Of a stretch of DNA of 64,000 nt, positions 9,024 through 16,962 are shown one piece after another. The notes beneath the pieces are model-generated. The model worked only from the letters and a program-made list of their open reading frames with translations. It was not told the DNA's origin and did not search any database. The translations under genes were made by a program, and so were the position numbers. Position 1 is the stretch's first letter, and each line of letters opens with the position of its first letter. The DNA comes from Betaproteobacteria bacterium (lineage in GTDB: Bacteria; Pseudomonadota; Gammaproteobacteria; Burkholderiales; Usitatibacteraceae), in NCBI GenBank assembly GCA_016709665.1, contig JADJMI010000001.1:62001-126000 (forward strand), written 5' to 3'.

Positions 9024-9167
9024 GGGCGGCAGGAACTCGGCGGGATCCGCGACACGCGGGTTTCACCCCCCAGTTACGGTCCCGCCGCGCCCACCTTGAG
9101 GTCCGTTCGCCTTCGGATGCCCGGCCCGCGATTGACGCGGATCAAGCTTTCCGCGTTCGCGGGCTTC

Positions 9168-9800
9168 TCAACGGCCAGCGGACCCCGACGCGCCGAGCTG
9201 GCGGTCGTGGGCCCGCGAGAGCGCGGCCTGCGCGACGAGCGCGCCCACCAGCGCGAGGAACATGTCCCACTGCGTGTCCCACACGTCGCCCTGCGTGCCC
9301 AGGAAGGCCTCCGCGGCCTCGCCCGTGGCCACCGCCACCCACCACTCGATGAACTCGTAGCCGGCGCTGATCGCGAGGCACACGCAGGTGACGAGGAAGA
9401 AGAGCCACCGGCCCGGCGCCAGCACCCCCCGGCGCAACAGGATCTCGCGCGCGACCATCGCCGGGACGAATCCCTGCGCGAAGTGGCCGACCCGGTCGTA
9501 GTAGTTGCGCGCCAGGCCGAATTCGTCGCGCAGCCAGTTGAAGGCCGGAACCTCCGCGTAGGTGTACTTGCCGCCGACCATGAGGATGACGGCGTGGATC
9601 GCGATGAGGGTGAGCACGAGCGGCGTGAAGCGCCAGCGCGGATAGCAGGCCGCGATGAGCACGGCCGCGAGGATCGCGGGCGCGACCTCCAGCAGCCAGG
9701 TGAAGCGGTCCTTCGGCGACCATCCCGTCGCCACGAAGACCAGCGCGCAGCCGCCGAGGAGCGCCAGGTGCAGGCCCCGGGAGGCGGCCCGGGGGCTCAA
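9168..9800 (-). CDS. DUF2238 (YjdF-like) integral membrane protein, TTG start
   Basis: About 210 residues with six hydrophobic segments, matching E. coli YjdF (DUF2238) in length and motifs: YTYAEVPAFNWLRDEF, NYYDRVGHFAQGF, GYEFIEWWVAV and GDVWDTQWDMF. The function of the family is unknown. The TTG at 9800 overlaps the TGA of the upstream kinase gene (TTGA); a GTG at 9812 would add four residues. Neither has a strong ribosome binding site, so translation is probably coupled to the kinase gene. Confidence 0.8.
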   Translation of the reverse strand: MSPRAASRGLHLALLGGCALVFVATGWSPKDRFTWLLEVAPAILAAVLIAACYPRWRFTPLVLTLIAIHAVILMVGGKYTYAEVPAFNWLRDEFGLARNYYDRVGHFAQGFVPAMVAREILLRRGVLAPGRWLFFLVTCVCLAISAGYEFIEWWVAVATGEAAEAFLGTQGDVWDTQWDMFLALVGALVAQAALSRAHDRQLGASGSAGR

Positions 9801-10698
9801 GGGCCGCCCCACAGCCACGCCGCGCCGCGCACGCCGCCCGAATCGCCGTGCACCGGCGGCAGCAATCGCGTGCGCACGTCGTCGGAAAAGATGAAGGGGC
9901 CCCAGGCCGCCGGCACCCGCTCGTAGAGACGGGCGATCTTCGACACGCCCCCGCCGAGCACGATGACGTCCGGATCGACGATGTTGACCACGACGGCGAG
10001 CGCCCGGGCGAGACGCGCCTCGTAGCGGGCGAGCGTGGCATCGCAACGCGCGTCGCCGGCGCCCGCGCGCTGCGCGATCTCGGCCGCCTCCAGCCGCTCG
10101 CCCGTGCCGCGCACGTGGTCCGCCGCCATCGCCGGGCCCGACAGGTACGTCTCGACGCAGCCGCGCCGGCCGCAGTAGCACAGGGGTAGCGGCAGGTCGA
10201 TCTCGCCGGGCGAAGGCAGCGGATTGTGGCCCCACTCGCCCGCGATGGCGTTGGCGCCTTCGAGCAGGCGGCCGTCCACGACGAGGCCGCCGCCCACGCC
10301 CGTGCCTACGATCACGCCGAAGACCGTCCGCGCGCCGCGGCCCGCGCCATCGACCGCCTCCGACAGCGCGAAGCAGTTGGCGTCGTTGGCGAGGCGCACC
10401 TCGCGGCCCAGGGCGACCTCGAGATCGTCCTTCAGCGGCTGGCCATTGAGGCAGGTGGAATTGGCGTTCTTCACGAGGCCCGTCACCCGGGAAAGGGCGC
10501 CGGGCGTGGCGACTCCCACCGTCCCGCGCGTCCCGAGCTCGGCCTCGGCGCCGGCCACGAGCGAGGCGATCGCCGCGACGGTGGCGGGATAGTCGCCGGC
10601 CGGCGTGGGCACCCGTCGGCGCAGGCGCTCAGCGCCCGCGGCGTCGAACGCCGCGATCTCGATCTTGGTGCCCCCATGTCGATGCCGATGCGCGCCAT
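9797..10698 (-). pseudogene. ROK family sugar kinase (fructokinase/glucokinase-like), single-base frameshift
   Basis: The product would be a ROK sugar kinase of about 300 residues, phosphorylating a hexose with ATP. The start MARIGIDMG is at 10698, but the frame breaks in the phosphate-binding motif DMGGTK: the run at 10671-10675 has five C (G on the coding strand), and one more base would restore DMGGTKIEIAAF. After that the frame is intact to the stop, with ANDANCFALSE, the catalytic-Asp region, GTGVGGGLVVDG and the ROK zinc site CYCGRRGCVE. The intact remainder and the homopolymer position favour a sequencing indel over decay. It overlaps the yjdF-like gene by 4 bp. Confidence 0.8.
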
Positions 10699-10857
10699 GT
10701 CCGCCGGGACTATAGCCCAATCTTTCAGCTGCAATGCCACGCGTGACCGCTGCAACCCCCGGTGTGACGCGCTTCACACGGATTCCGGCGTGCCGGCCCG
10801 ATAGTGGGTCCACAAGCAGTGAACAACCCCGCAAGCGCGCACATCGGCGCCGGGACG

Positions 10858-10900
10858 GGTCCGGGGGAAACACCCCGGCCCGGACCGCGCCCCTTTTTTT
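10858..10900 (+). promoter_or_regulatory. GC-rich hairpin followed by T7 upstream of pyrB
   Basis: GGTCCGGG at 10858-10865 pairs with CCCGGACC at 10879-10886, with inner pairing as well, and a run of seven T follows at 10894-10900. The 7-nt gap between stem and T run is longer than in a standard terminator. No plus-strand gene ends here, so it could insulate pyrB or act as a leader attenuator if a promoter lies further upstream. Confidence 0.4.
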
Positions 10901-10921
10901 CGGGTCACACCCCGCCGGACG

Positions 10922-10981
10922 ATACGCATTGCGTATATTGTCCAATCGTCGTTTGCGCCAATATCATGGACGCATTGCGTA
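10922..10981 (+). promoter_or_regulatory. pyrB promoter flanked by two copies of a palindromic operator
   Basis: The 15-bp palindrome ATACGCATTGCGTAT is at 10922-10936, and its 12-bp core ACGCATTGCGTA recurs at 10970-10981; centres are 46 bp apart. Between them is a likely promoter: -35 TTGTCC (10938-10943), 18-bp spacer, -10 TATCAT (10962-10967). The second copy would fall over the transcription start and the first just upstream of -35. Because the downstream enzyme carries a helix-turn-helix domain, autoregulation is an attractive inference. Confidence 0.6.
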
Positions 10982-10994
10982 CAGGAGTGCGACC

Positions 10995-12257
10995 ATGAAA
11001 AGCCAGCAGGACCGCCTTCGCGAGGCCATGAAGCGCCTCGCCCTCACCCGCGACGACTTCGCCGCCCGCCTGGGCGTCACGCGCCGCGCGCTCGACACCT
11101 GGCTCCTGCCCGACGGCTCGAAGGAGCACCGCGCGATGCCCGCGATGGCCGCCAAGGTCCTCGCGGAATTGCCCGGCGCGAGGGCCCTGCCCGCCGGCCT
11201 GCGCGAGCGCATCACCCCGCGCGGCAAGCCGCACCTGCTGTCCGTCGAGCAGTTCGACCGCGCCGCGGTGGAAGACCTGCTCGCCGTCGCCGAATCGATG
11301 GAGCCCATCGCCCGGCGCGCCAAGGTGACGCGCGTGCTCGAAGGCGCCGTCCTCGCCAACCTCTTCTTCGAGCCCAGCACGCGCACGCGCATGAGCTTCG
11401 CCACCGCCTTCTGCCGGCTGGGCGGCTCGGTGTGCGACACCACGGGCTTCACCTTCTCGTCGATGGCCAAGGGCGAGTCCATCGAGGACACGAGCCGCGT
11501 GATCGCGGGCTACGCCGACGCGATCGTCGTGCGCCACCCGGACCAGGGCTCGGTGGCGCGCTTCGCCAAGGGCGTGCACGTGCCGGTGATCAACGGCGGC
11601 GACGGCGTGGGCGAGCACCCCACCCAGGCCCTCCTCGACCTCTACACGATCCGGCGCGAGTTCGCGCGCCTCGGCAAGAAGGTCGACGGCGCCCACATCG
11701 CGATGGTGGGCGACCTGAAGCACGGCCGCACGGTGCACTCGCTCATCCGCCTGCTCTCGCTCTTCAAGGGCCTCACCTTCACGCTGCTCGCCCCGCCCTC
11801 GCTCGAGATGCCCGGGGACCTGGTCGCCCACGCCGAGGCGGCGGGCCACAAGGTGCGCCGCGCGGCCTCGCTCAAGGACGGGCTGAAGAAGGTCGACGTG
11901 CTGTACGCCACGCGCATCCAGAAGGAGCGCATGTCCGGCGAGGCGCTCGAGACCTACCCGCTCGACTTCCGCATCGACAAGAAGCGCGTCGACGCGCTGT
12001 GCCAGAAGGACACGATCGTGATGCACCCGCTGCCGCGCGACGGCACGCCGGGTTCGAACGACCTCGCCACGGACCTCGACAACGACCCGCGCCTCGCCAT
12101 CTTCCGCCAGACGGACGCGGGCATCCCGGTGCGCATGGCGGTCTTCGCGGTGCTGCTCGGGGTGGAGAACCTCGTCGCCGGGAGCCTTCGCGACGCCCCC
12201 TGGATCTCGCCACCGCGCATCGGCTCCGGCGACGCGCCGTTCCATCGCCTCACGTAG
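10995..12257 (+). CDS. pyrB: Aspartate carbamoyltransferase with N-terminal helix-turn-helix domain
   Basis: A 420-residue protein. About 100 residues from residue 90 on match the carbamoyl-phosphate domain (FEPSTRTRMSF, SSMAKGES), followed by the aspartate domain (GEHPTQALLDLYTI, MVGDLKHGRTVHS, MHPLPRDGTPGSND). The enzyme makes N-carbamoyl-aspartate, the first committed step of pyrimidine synthesis. The first 60 residues are an extra domain with an XRE-like helix-turn-helix pattern (LTRDDFAARLGVTRRALDTW). Classical catalytic chains are about 310 residues, so the extension is real. The ATG at 10995 has an AGGAG site 7 nt upstream. No pyrI or dihydroorotase-like gene is adjacent. The C-terminal 40 residues after the core are variable. 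Whether the fused domain binds DNA is untested here. Confidence 0.9.
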   Translation: MKSQQDRLREAMKRLALTRDDFAARLGVTRRALDTWLLPDGSKEHRAMPAMAAKVLAELPGARALPAGLRERITPRGKPHLLSVEQFDRAAVEDLLAVAESMEPIARRAKVTRVLEGAVLANLFFEPSTRTRMSFATAFCRLGGSVCDTTGFTFSSMAKGESIEDTSRVIAGYADAIVVRHPDQGSVARFAKGVHVPVINGGDGVGEHPTQALLDLYTIRREFARLGKKVDGAHIAMVGDLKHGRTVHSLIRLLSLFKGLTFTLLAPPSLEMPGDLVAHAEAAGHKVRRAASLKDGLKKVDVLYATRIQKERMSGEALETYPLDFRIDKKRVDALCQKDTIVMHPLPRDGTPGSNDLATDLDNDPRLAIFRQTDAGIPVRMAVFAVLLGVENLVAGSLRDAPWISPPRIGSGDAPFHRLT

Positions 12258-12714
12258 GCGGCCCGTCGCGGCGTCCGCGGGCGGGGCGGTCCCGCGATGG
12301 AATGCGGTAGAGCCATACGGCGAGGGCCACGCCCATGACGGCGAGCCCTCCCTGCGCCCACGGGTTCTTCACGAAGAACACGATGGAGGCGGCGAGCGTC
12401 GCCGACATGAGCCCGATGGCCCAGAGCTTCGCCCGCCAGGGAATCGCGCGGTGGCGTTCCCACTCGCCCACGATCGGGCCGAAGGTGCGGTGCGCGAGCA
12501 GCCAGCGGTGGAACCGCGGCGAGGACCGCGCGAAGCACGCCGCGGCGAGCAGCATGAACGGCGTGGTCGGCAGCACGGGCAGGAAGATCCCGGCGACGCC
12601 CAGCCCCACCGCGAGGAATCCGCACGCGAGCAGCAGGGTGCGGACAACCGGCGAGGCGTGCACGCGCGAGGCGGGCGCGCTCTCGCCGGGCGGCTCGTCC
12701 GGGGGGCTCGACAT
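12250..12714 (-). CDS. DUF454 (YbaN-like) membrane protein
   Basis: A 154-residue inner-membrane protein. The core matches DUF454/YbaN: GFLAVGLGVAGIFLPVLPTTPFMLLAAACFARSSPRFHRWLL, then GPIVGEWERHRAIP and two more membrane segments. The function is unknown. It converges with pyrB and the two coding regions overlap by 8 bp. Its start is 14 bp from that of the next, divergent membrane-protein gene. Confidence 0.85.
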   Translation of the reverse strand: MSSPPDEPPGESAPASRVHASPVVRTLLLACGFLAVGLGVAGIFLPVLPTTPFMLLAAACFARSSPRFHRWLLAHRTFGPIVGEWERHRAIPWRAKLWAIGLMSATLAASIVFFVKNPWAQGGLAVMGVALAVWLYRIPSRDRPARGRRDGPPT

Positions 12715-12728
12715 GCGAGAATGCTCCC

Positions 12729-13433
12729 ATGAAAGCGCTCATCGTGGCGACGATCGTGCTGGGCCTCGCCGCGGACCAGTACTGGCCCGGGCCGGGCCAG
12801 CACCTGGCGAGCGCTGCCGCCTGGGCCGTGTTCGTCCTGCTGTGGGCGAGGAGCCGCCCGGGAGAACGCCCCGCCCTGCTCGCCTGCCTCGCCTTCGCGA
12901 CGGCGGGCGAAGTGTTCCTTTCGCTCGTGTGGGGGCTCTACGACTACCGGCTCGGCAACATCCCGCTCTTCGTGCCGCCCGGGCACGTGCTGCTCTTCTT
13001 CCTCGGGATGCAATTCGCGGCGCGCATCACCGACCGGGGGGCCTGGGCCATCGCGGCCCTGGCCGTGCCGATCGTCGGGGCGCTCGCGGGGATGGGGAAG
13101 GACACGCTGGGGCCCTTGCTCCTCGCGCTCTTCCTCGCGTGCATGGCCGCCTCGCCCTCGCGCCGGCTCTACGCGACGATGTTCGTGCTCTCGCTCGCGA
13201 TGGAGCTCTACGGCACCTGGCTCGGCAACTGGACGTGGGCGCCGGCGGTGCCTTACCTCGGGCTCGCGACGCTGAACCCGCCGGTGGCGGCGGGCGCTTT
13301 CTACTGCGTGCTCGACTTCCTGGTGGTGTCGACGGTCGCGCTGCGGGGCCGCTACCCGGCGAGCCCCATCGTGACGCCCAGCACGCCCTCGCACCAGGCC
13401 GCGGCCTGCAGCGCGCGCTCGTCCTCGCGGTAA
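12729..13433 (+). CDS. Hypothetical multi-pass membrane protein
   Basis: A 234-residue protein with about seven hydrophobic segments (LIVATIVLGLAA at the start, VLLFFLGMQFAA, LLLALFLACMAA, VAAGAFYCVLDFLVV near the end). I do not recognise a characterised family. The last 27 codons (13352-13433) run antisense into the 3' end of the amidase gene, and this tail (SPIVTPSTPSHQ...) is hydrophilic and unlike the rest, so the stop may have been lost and replaced by the next in-frame one. Confidence 0.7.
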   Translation: MKALIVATIVLGLAADQYWPGPGQHLASAAAWAVFVLLWARSRPGERPALLACLAFATAGEVFLSLVWGLYDYRLGNIPLFVPPGHVLLFFLGMQFAARITDRGAWAIAALAVPIVGALAGMGKDTLGPLLLALFLACMAASPSRRLYATMFVLSLAMELYGTWLGNWTWAPAVPYLGLATLNPPVAAGAFYCVLDFLVVSTVALRGRYPASPIVTPSTPSHQAAACSARSSSR

Positions 13434-14695
13434 CGCCCGACCACCTGGAGCCCCAGGGGCAGGCCCTTGGGACCGCGCCCGCTCGGCAGCGTGATGGCCG
13501 GCAGGCCGGAGAGGGTCCACAGCGAGCAGAACGTCGGATCGCCCGTGCTGCCGAGGCCCTCCGGCGCCTCGCCCGGCGCGGGGATCGTCACGATCGCCTC
13601 GCACCCGTCGAAGAGCGTATCGAGCCAGCGCCGGTAGTCGTCGCGGCGGGCGAGGTGCTTCACGTGCTGCTCGGTGGTGATGCGCTTGCCGCGGTCGAGC
13701 AATTGCAGCAGCGGTGCCGAGAACTGCAGCCGGTGGCGCGACTCGAGCGAGGCAAAGCCGCGCGAGGCGTCGTAATCCATGATCGCCTGCACGACGTTCC
13801 AGGCCTCGTTGAAGGCGGGCGGCAGGGGCACCTCGCGCACCTGGGCGCCGGCGTCCTTGAACGTCGCGACCGCCTCGGTGAAGTTGGCCTGCTGCGCCTG
13901 CGTGGCCAGGGACCACTTGGGCGTCTTCACCACCGCGAGCCGGGGCGGGGCCGCCAGCCGGCCGAGCGGGACCGACAGGGTGCGCATGCCGGCGCGGATG
14001 CCCGTCGCCTCGTCGCGCGGGTCGATGCCCATGAGGCAGGCGCCGAACCAGGCCGCGTCTTCCACCGAGCGCGCGAAGACCCCGACGTGGTCGAGCGTGC
14101 CGCTGAACGGGAAGACGCCGTCGCGCGAAATTGCGCCGAAACTCGGCTTGTAGCCCACCACGCCGCAGAAGGCCGCGGGGCGGATGATCGAACCGAGGGT
14201 CTGCGTGCCGATCGCCACGGGCACGAATCCGGCCGCCACGGCCGCGGCCGAGCCGCTCGAGGATCCGCCGGGCGTATGGGACGGGTTCCAGGGATTGCGG
14301 GTCTTGCCCGGGTGGCGGAAGGCGAATTCGGTGGTGACCGTCTTGGCGTACACGATGCCGCCCAGCGCTTCCAATCGCCGGACGAGGCCGGCCGAGCGGG
14401 CGGGCACGTGCCCGGCGAAGATGCGCGAGCCCATGCGGGTGGGGATGCCCCGGGTGCCGATGATGTCCTTCACCCCGACGGCGATGCCGTACAGGGGCAA
14501 CTCCTTCAGGATGCCGCCGGAGCGCTCCTCGGCCTCGGCCGCGGCCCGCGCGGGCTCGAACCACTCGAAGGCCTGGATGCGCGGCTCGAGTGCCGCGACG
14601 CGCTTGTTGAGGGCTTCGACGTAGCCTTGGACGGTGAGGCGGCCTTCGCGAAAGGCGGCGTGAAGGGCCTTCAGGCCCAGGGCGTGGGGTTCCAT
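13352..14695 (-). CDS. Amidase signature family hydrolase
   Basis: A 447-residue cytosolic amidase. The Ser-cisSer-Lys triad is visible: Lys76 (VGVKDII), cis-Ser145 in GGSSSGSAAAVAAG, and nucleophile Ser169 in GTQTLGSIIRPAAFCG. The family includes GatA, but this protein has no gatB/gatC partner and is closer in length to stand-alone amidases acting on small amides, carbamates or allophanate-like compounds. The substrate is unknown. It is followed at 47 bp by a divergently started neighbour: the GlcG-like gene upstream points the same way, so the two may be one transcription unit. Confidence 0.9.
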   Translation of the reverse strand: MEPHALGLKALHAAFREGRLTVQGYVEALNKRVAALEPRIQAFEWFEPARAAAEAEERSGGILKELPLYGIAVGVKDIIGTRGIPTRMGSRIFAGHVPARSAGLVRRLEALGGIVYAKTVTTEFAFRHPGKTRNPWNPSHTPGGSSSGSAAAVAAGFVPVAIGTQTLGSIIRPAAFCGVVGYKPSFGAISRDGVFPFSGTLDHVGVFARSVEDAAWFGACLMGIDPRDEATGIRAGMRTLSVPLGRLAAPPRLAVVKTPKWSLATQAQQANFTEAVATFKDAGAQVREVPLPPAFNEAWNVVQAIMDYDASRGFASLESRHRLQFSAPLLQLLDRGKRITTEQHVKHLARRDDYRRWLDTLFDGCEAIVTIPAPGEAPEGLGSTGDPTFCSLWTLSGLPAITLPSGRGPKGLPLGLQVVGRYREDERALQAAAWCEGVLGVTMGLAG

Positions 14696-14741
14696 GCCCG
14701 CTATTCTGCCGGGGGATGCCCCGGCGGGCCAGCTTTCCCGT

Positions 14742-15179
14742 TCAGGCGAGGGCGGCGATCAGGGCCTGGACGCCCGCGCCGGCGACGATTTCGTCGTCGC
14801 TCGCCTTGACGCCCGAGACGCCGATGCCCCCGATGACCTGGCCATCGACCTCGATGGGGAGCCCGCCCTGGAGCAGGGCGAAGCCCGCCCCGGCCCCGGG
14901 CACCGTCGCGAAAGCCGGACGCGGGCCGTTCACCATCTCCTCGATGACCCGCGTCGGCCGCTTGAAGGCGACCGCCGCCCGGGCCTTGCCCAGGGCCGTA
15001 TCCACCGAACTGGTCTGCGTGCCGTCGAGCCGGATCGCGGCGACCAGGTGCCCGCCGGCATCCACGACCGCGACGACCACCTTCCAGCCGTTCGCGAGGG
15101 CGGTGGCTTCCGAGGCCGCGAGCGCGAGGCGTGCGGCTTCGAGAGTGAGGACACGCTGGGACGGCAGGATGAGCGGCAT
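14742..15179 (-). CDS. GlcG/HbpS-family heme-binding-like protein
   Basis: A 145-residue protein of the GlcG/HbpS (Haem_degrading) family: LTLEAARLALAASEA, VVAVVDAGGHLVAAIRLDGT, and the conserved GGLPIEVDGQVIGGIGVSG. Family members bind heme or small organic molecules; GlcG itself is encoded in the glycolate oxidase operon and has no firm role. It has no signal peptide, so it is cytosolic here. It lies between the amidase and a LysR-type fragment, all on the minus strand. Confidence 0.88.
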   Translation of the reverse strand: MPLILPSQRVLTLEAARLALAASEATALANGWKVVVAVVDAGGHLVAAIRLDGTQTSSVDTALGKARAAVAFKRPTRVIEEMVNGPRPAFATVPGAGAGFALLQGGLPIEVDGQVIGGIGVSGVKASDDEIVAGAGVQALIAALA

Positions 15180-15201
15180 CGGGGGCTTTCGGCGGAGGGG
15201 A

Positions 15202-15558
15202 TCAGGCCACCGATGATAGCGAAACGGGGGCCGGCGCACGCGCGCGCTCGTCCTCGCGCCGCTGTGCGATCGTGGCGCGCCGCTCGTCGAAGCGGTCGAA
15301 CGACGCGAAGGTCTCTTCGCAGAGCAGCAGCAATTCCCGGCCCGTTTCCGTGGGCTCGACACGCCGGCCGCGCGTGTGCAGGACGGGCTCGCCGATGGTG
15401 TCGTTGAGCTTGCGGATGAGGCAGGAGACGGTCGGCTGGGCGAGCGAGAGCTCTTCGGCGGCGCGGGTCACGCTGCCGAGGCGGACACAGGCCTCGAAGG
15501 CGACCATCTGGGGAAAGAAACCGTGGCGGAAGTAGCGGCGCAGGCGCGAGCGGGTCAT
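15202..15558 (-). CDS. LysR-type DNA-binding domain only (no effector domain)
   Basis: A 118-residue protein equal to the N-terminal winged helix-turn-helix and linker helix of a LysR regulator (FFPQMVAFEACVRLGSVTRAAEELSLAQPT; IRKLNDTIGEPVLHTRGRRVEPTETG), followed by a charged tail. A normal LysR protein is about 300 residues; the whole effector-binding domain is absent and no remnant is visible before the GlcG-like gene. The ATG at 15558 has an AGGAAA site; a GTG at 15600 would add 14 residues. A manganese riboswitch lies directly upstream on the same strand (15687-15793), so this gene should be the controlled one. Confidence 0.75.
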   Translation of the reverse strand: MTRSRLRRYFRHGFFPQMVAFEACVRLGSVTRAAEELSLAQPTVSCLIRKLNDTIGEPVLHTRGRRVEPTETGRELLLLCEETFASFDRFDERRATIAQRREDERARAPAPVSLSSVA

Positions 15559-15625
15559 GGCGGATTTCCTATCGTCATATCGTCGGTCAGTCGAATCCAC
15601 GCCGCTTCCGATGCCGGAAACGACG

Positions 15626-15654
15626 CGGCCTTTGCCCGGTCAAGGCAAAGGCCG
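15626..15654 (-). promoter_or_regulatory. Expression-platform hairpin of the riboswitch
   Basis: A perfect 11-bp stem: CGGCCTTTGCC (15626-15636) and GGCAAAGGCCG (15644-15654), 7-nt loop. CCTTTGCC also occurs in the 3' strand of the aptamer (15687-15695 on the minus strand), so the GGCAAAGG arm could pair with either copy. That gives mutually exclusive structures, as expected for a riboswitch platform. There is no long T run after it. Confidence 0.6.
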
Positions 15655-15686
15655 CTGGATTCGGGAGCGGACCATTGCCACGATCT

Positions 15687-15793
15687 GGCAAAGGTCTCGC
15701 TAACAGACGGGCGCGATTTCCGCTCGCTGCCGGGAGGGCCGGGGCCTCGCGGCCCGTATTGACGACCCAACCGTAAAAGCTACTCCCCTTTGG
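15687..15793 (-). ncRNA. yybP-ykoY manganese riboswitch aptamer
   Basis: Read on the minus strand, the region starts with CAAAGGGGAGTAGC (ending at 15779), contains GGGTCGTCAATACGG in the middle (15756-15770) and closes with GCGAGACCTTTGCC (15700-15687). These are the conserved blocks of the yybP-ykoY (RF00080) aptamer, including the GGGGAGUAG strand, the GUCGUCA element of the Mn2+ site and the CAAAGG/CCUUUG closing helix. The aptamer points away from the TerC gene at 16002 and towards the LysR fragment. Confidence 0.85.
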
Positions 15794-16001
15794 AGGGCAC
15801 GCATCGCTTTCGCCATGCGCCCCGCATTTATAGCGGCAACCATTCGCGAATGCAATCTCGGCCCGATTGGAAATCTCAATGGACCGATTGCGATTTTCCA
15901 TCCGCGCCCCGGGGCCCCTTTCGATAATTCCTTCATCTCGAAGGCTTTCCGTTCGCCTCGCCGATGCGGCATGCCGACGATCCAGACCAGGGACACCACG
16001 G
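15794..16001 (+). other. Intergenic region between riboswitch and terC
   Basis: No gene is visible here. The stretch is less GC-rich than its surroundings and must hold the divergent promoters for the riboswitch transcript and for terC. I see no second aptamer on the plus strand. ATTGCGATTTTCC and CGATTGGAAATC (about 15865-15900) form loosely inverted motifs of unclear value. Confidence 0.3.
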
Positions 16002-16691
16002 ATGGAACTCTTCACCCCGGAATTCTTCACGGCCCTCGCGGCCATCATCGTGATCGACCTCGCCCTCGCCGGCGACAACGCGATCGTGATCGCCCTCGCG
16101 GCCCGCAACCTGCCGCCGCCCCTGCAGCGTCGCGCCATCCTCTGGGGCACCTTCGGCGCCATCGCCGTGCGGGTGGTGATGACGATGGCCGTGGTATGGC
16201 TGCTCGGCATCCCCGGTCTCATGGCCGCGGGCGGCGCGATCCTCGTGTGGATCGCCTACCGGCTGCTGAAACCGCAGGGAGGCGATGGCCACGAGGTGAA
16301 GGCCGCCGCCACCTTCTGGGGCGCCATGCAGACCATCGTGGTCGCGGACGCCGCCATGGGCCTGGACAACGTGCTCGCGGTCGCCGGCGCGGCGCACGGC
16401 TCCTTCGCCCTCGTCGTGATCGGATTGCTCATCAGCATCCCGATCGTCGTCTGGGGATCCACGCTGATCCTCCGGTGGGTCGGAAAATATCCGTGGATCA
16501 TCCAGGTCGGCGTCGCGGTGCTCTGCTGGACGGCCGCCAAGATGATCGTGAGCGAACCGCTCTTCAAGGACTATTTCGACACGCACGCCATCGCCCGCTT
16601 GGGCGTCTACGCCGTCGTCTTCGCCTCGGTCTTCGGCCTGGGCTTCCTTTTCCATCGCCGTCGCGGCGCCACCGCCGCCCAGGCCGCCTGA
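16002..16691 (+). CDS. TerC family membrane protein (YjbE/Alx-like), probable Mn exporter
   Basis: A 229-residue protein with seven hydrophobic segments. Both TerC repeats show the acidic metal-site motif: DLALAGDNAIV (residues 19-29) and ADAAMGLDNVLAVAG in the second half. Members of this YjbE-like group are typically under yybP-ykoY riboswitches and export manganese or help metallate exported proteins. The start MELFTPEFF at 16002 fits the family; the frame is open 45 codons further upstream but that part is not membrane-like. The riboswitch next door faces the opposite way, which is unusual. Confidence 0.9.
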   Translation: MELFTPEFFTALAAIIVIDLALAGDNAIVIALAARNLPPPLQRRAILWGTFGAIAVRVVMTMAVVWLLGIPGLMAAGGAILVWIAYRLLKPQGGDGHEVKAAATFWGAMQTIVVADAAMGLDNVLAVAGAAHGSFALVVIGLLISIPIVVWGSTLILRWVGKYPWIIQVGVAVLCWTAAKMIVSEPLFKDYFDTHAIARLGVYAVVFASVFGLGFLFHRRRGATAAQAA

Positions 16692-16962
16692 TCCGTCGTC
16701 ACCGGGGAACGGCGCGCAACCCTTTCCGGCGCAGGACCCACGCGGGCCCCTTCCCAGGGCACCTGCCATCTCTGGCATCGACGAGGGGAGCCCGCGGGCC
16801 GGACTTTTATTCGCTTTCCCGGGCGGGTGCCGGGAATGGCCGGCGGAGAGGCCGGCCTTCGTCGCGCGCAAGTCCTTGCGGCGCAAGGCATTCCCGGCGC
16901 CGATCGACGCGGAGGGTCCGCACCGCCGGAACTTGGCCGACAATGGCGCATCCAACCGCGCC

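Noticed and set aside
16741..16808. Inverted repeat with TTTT after terC as a terminator
   Set aside because: The stem has a bulge and the T run starts about 9 nt past it; possible but not strong enough for a separate feature.
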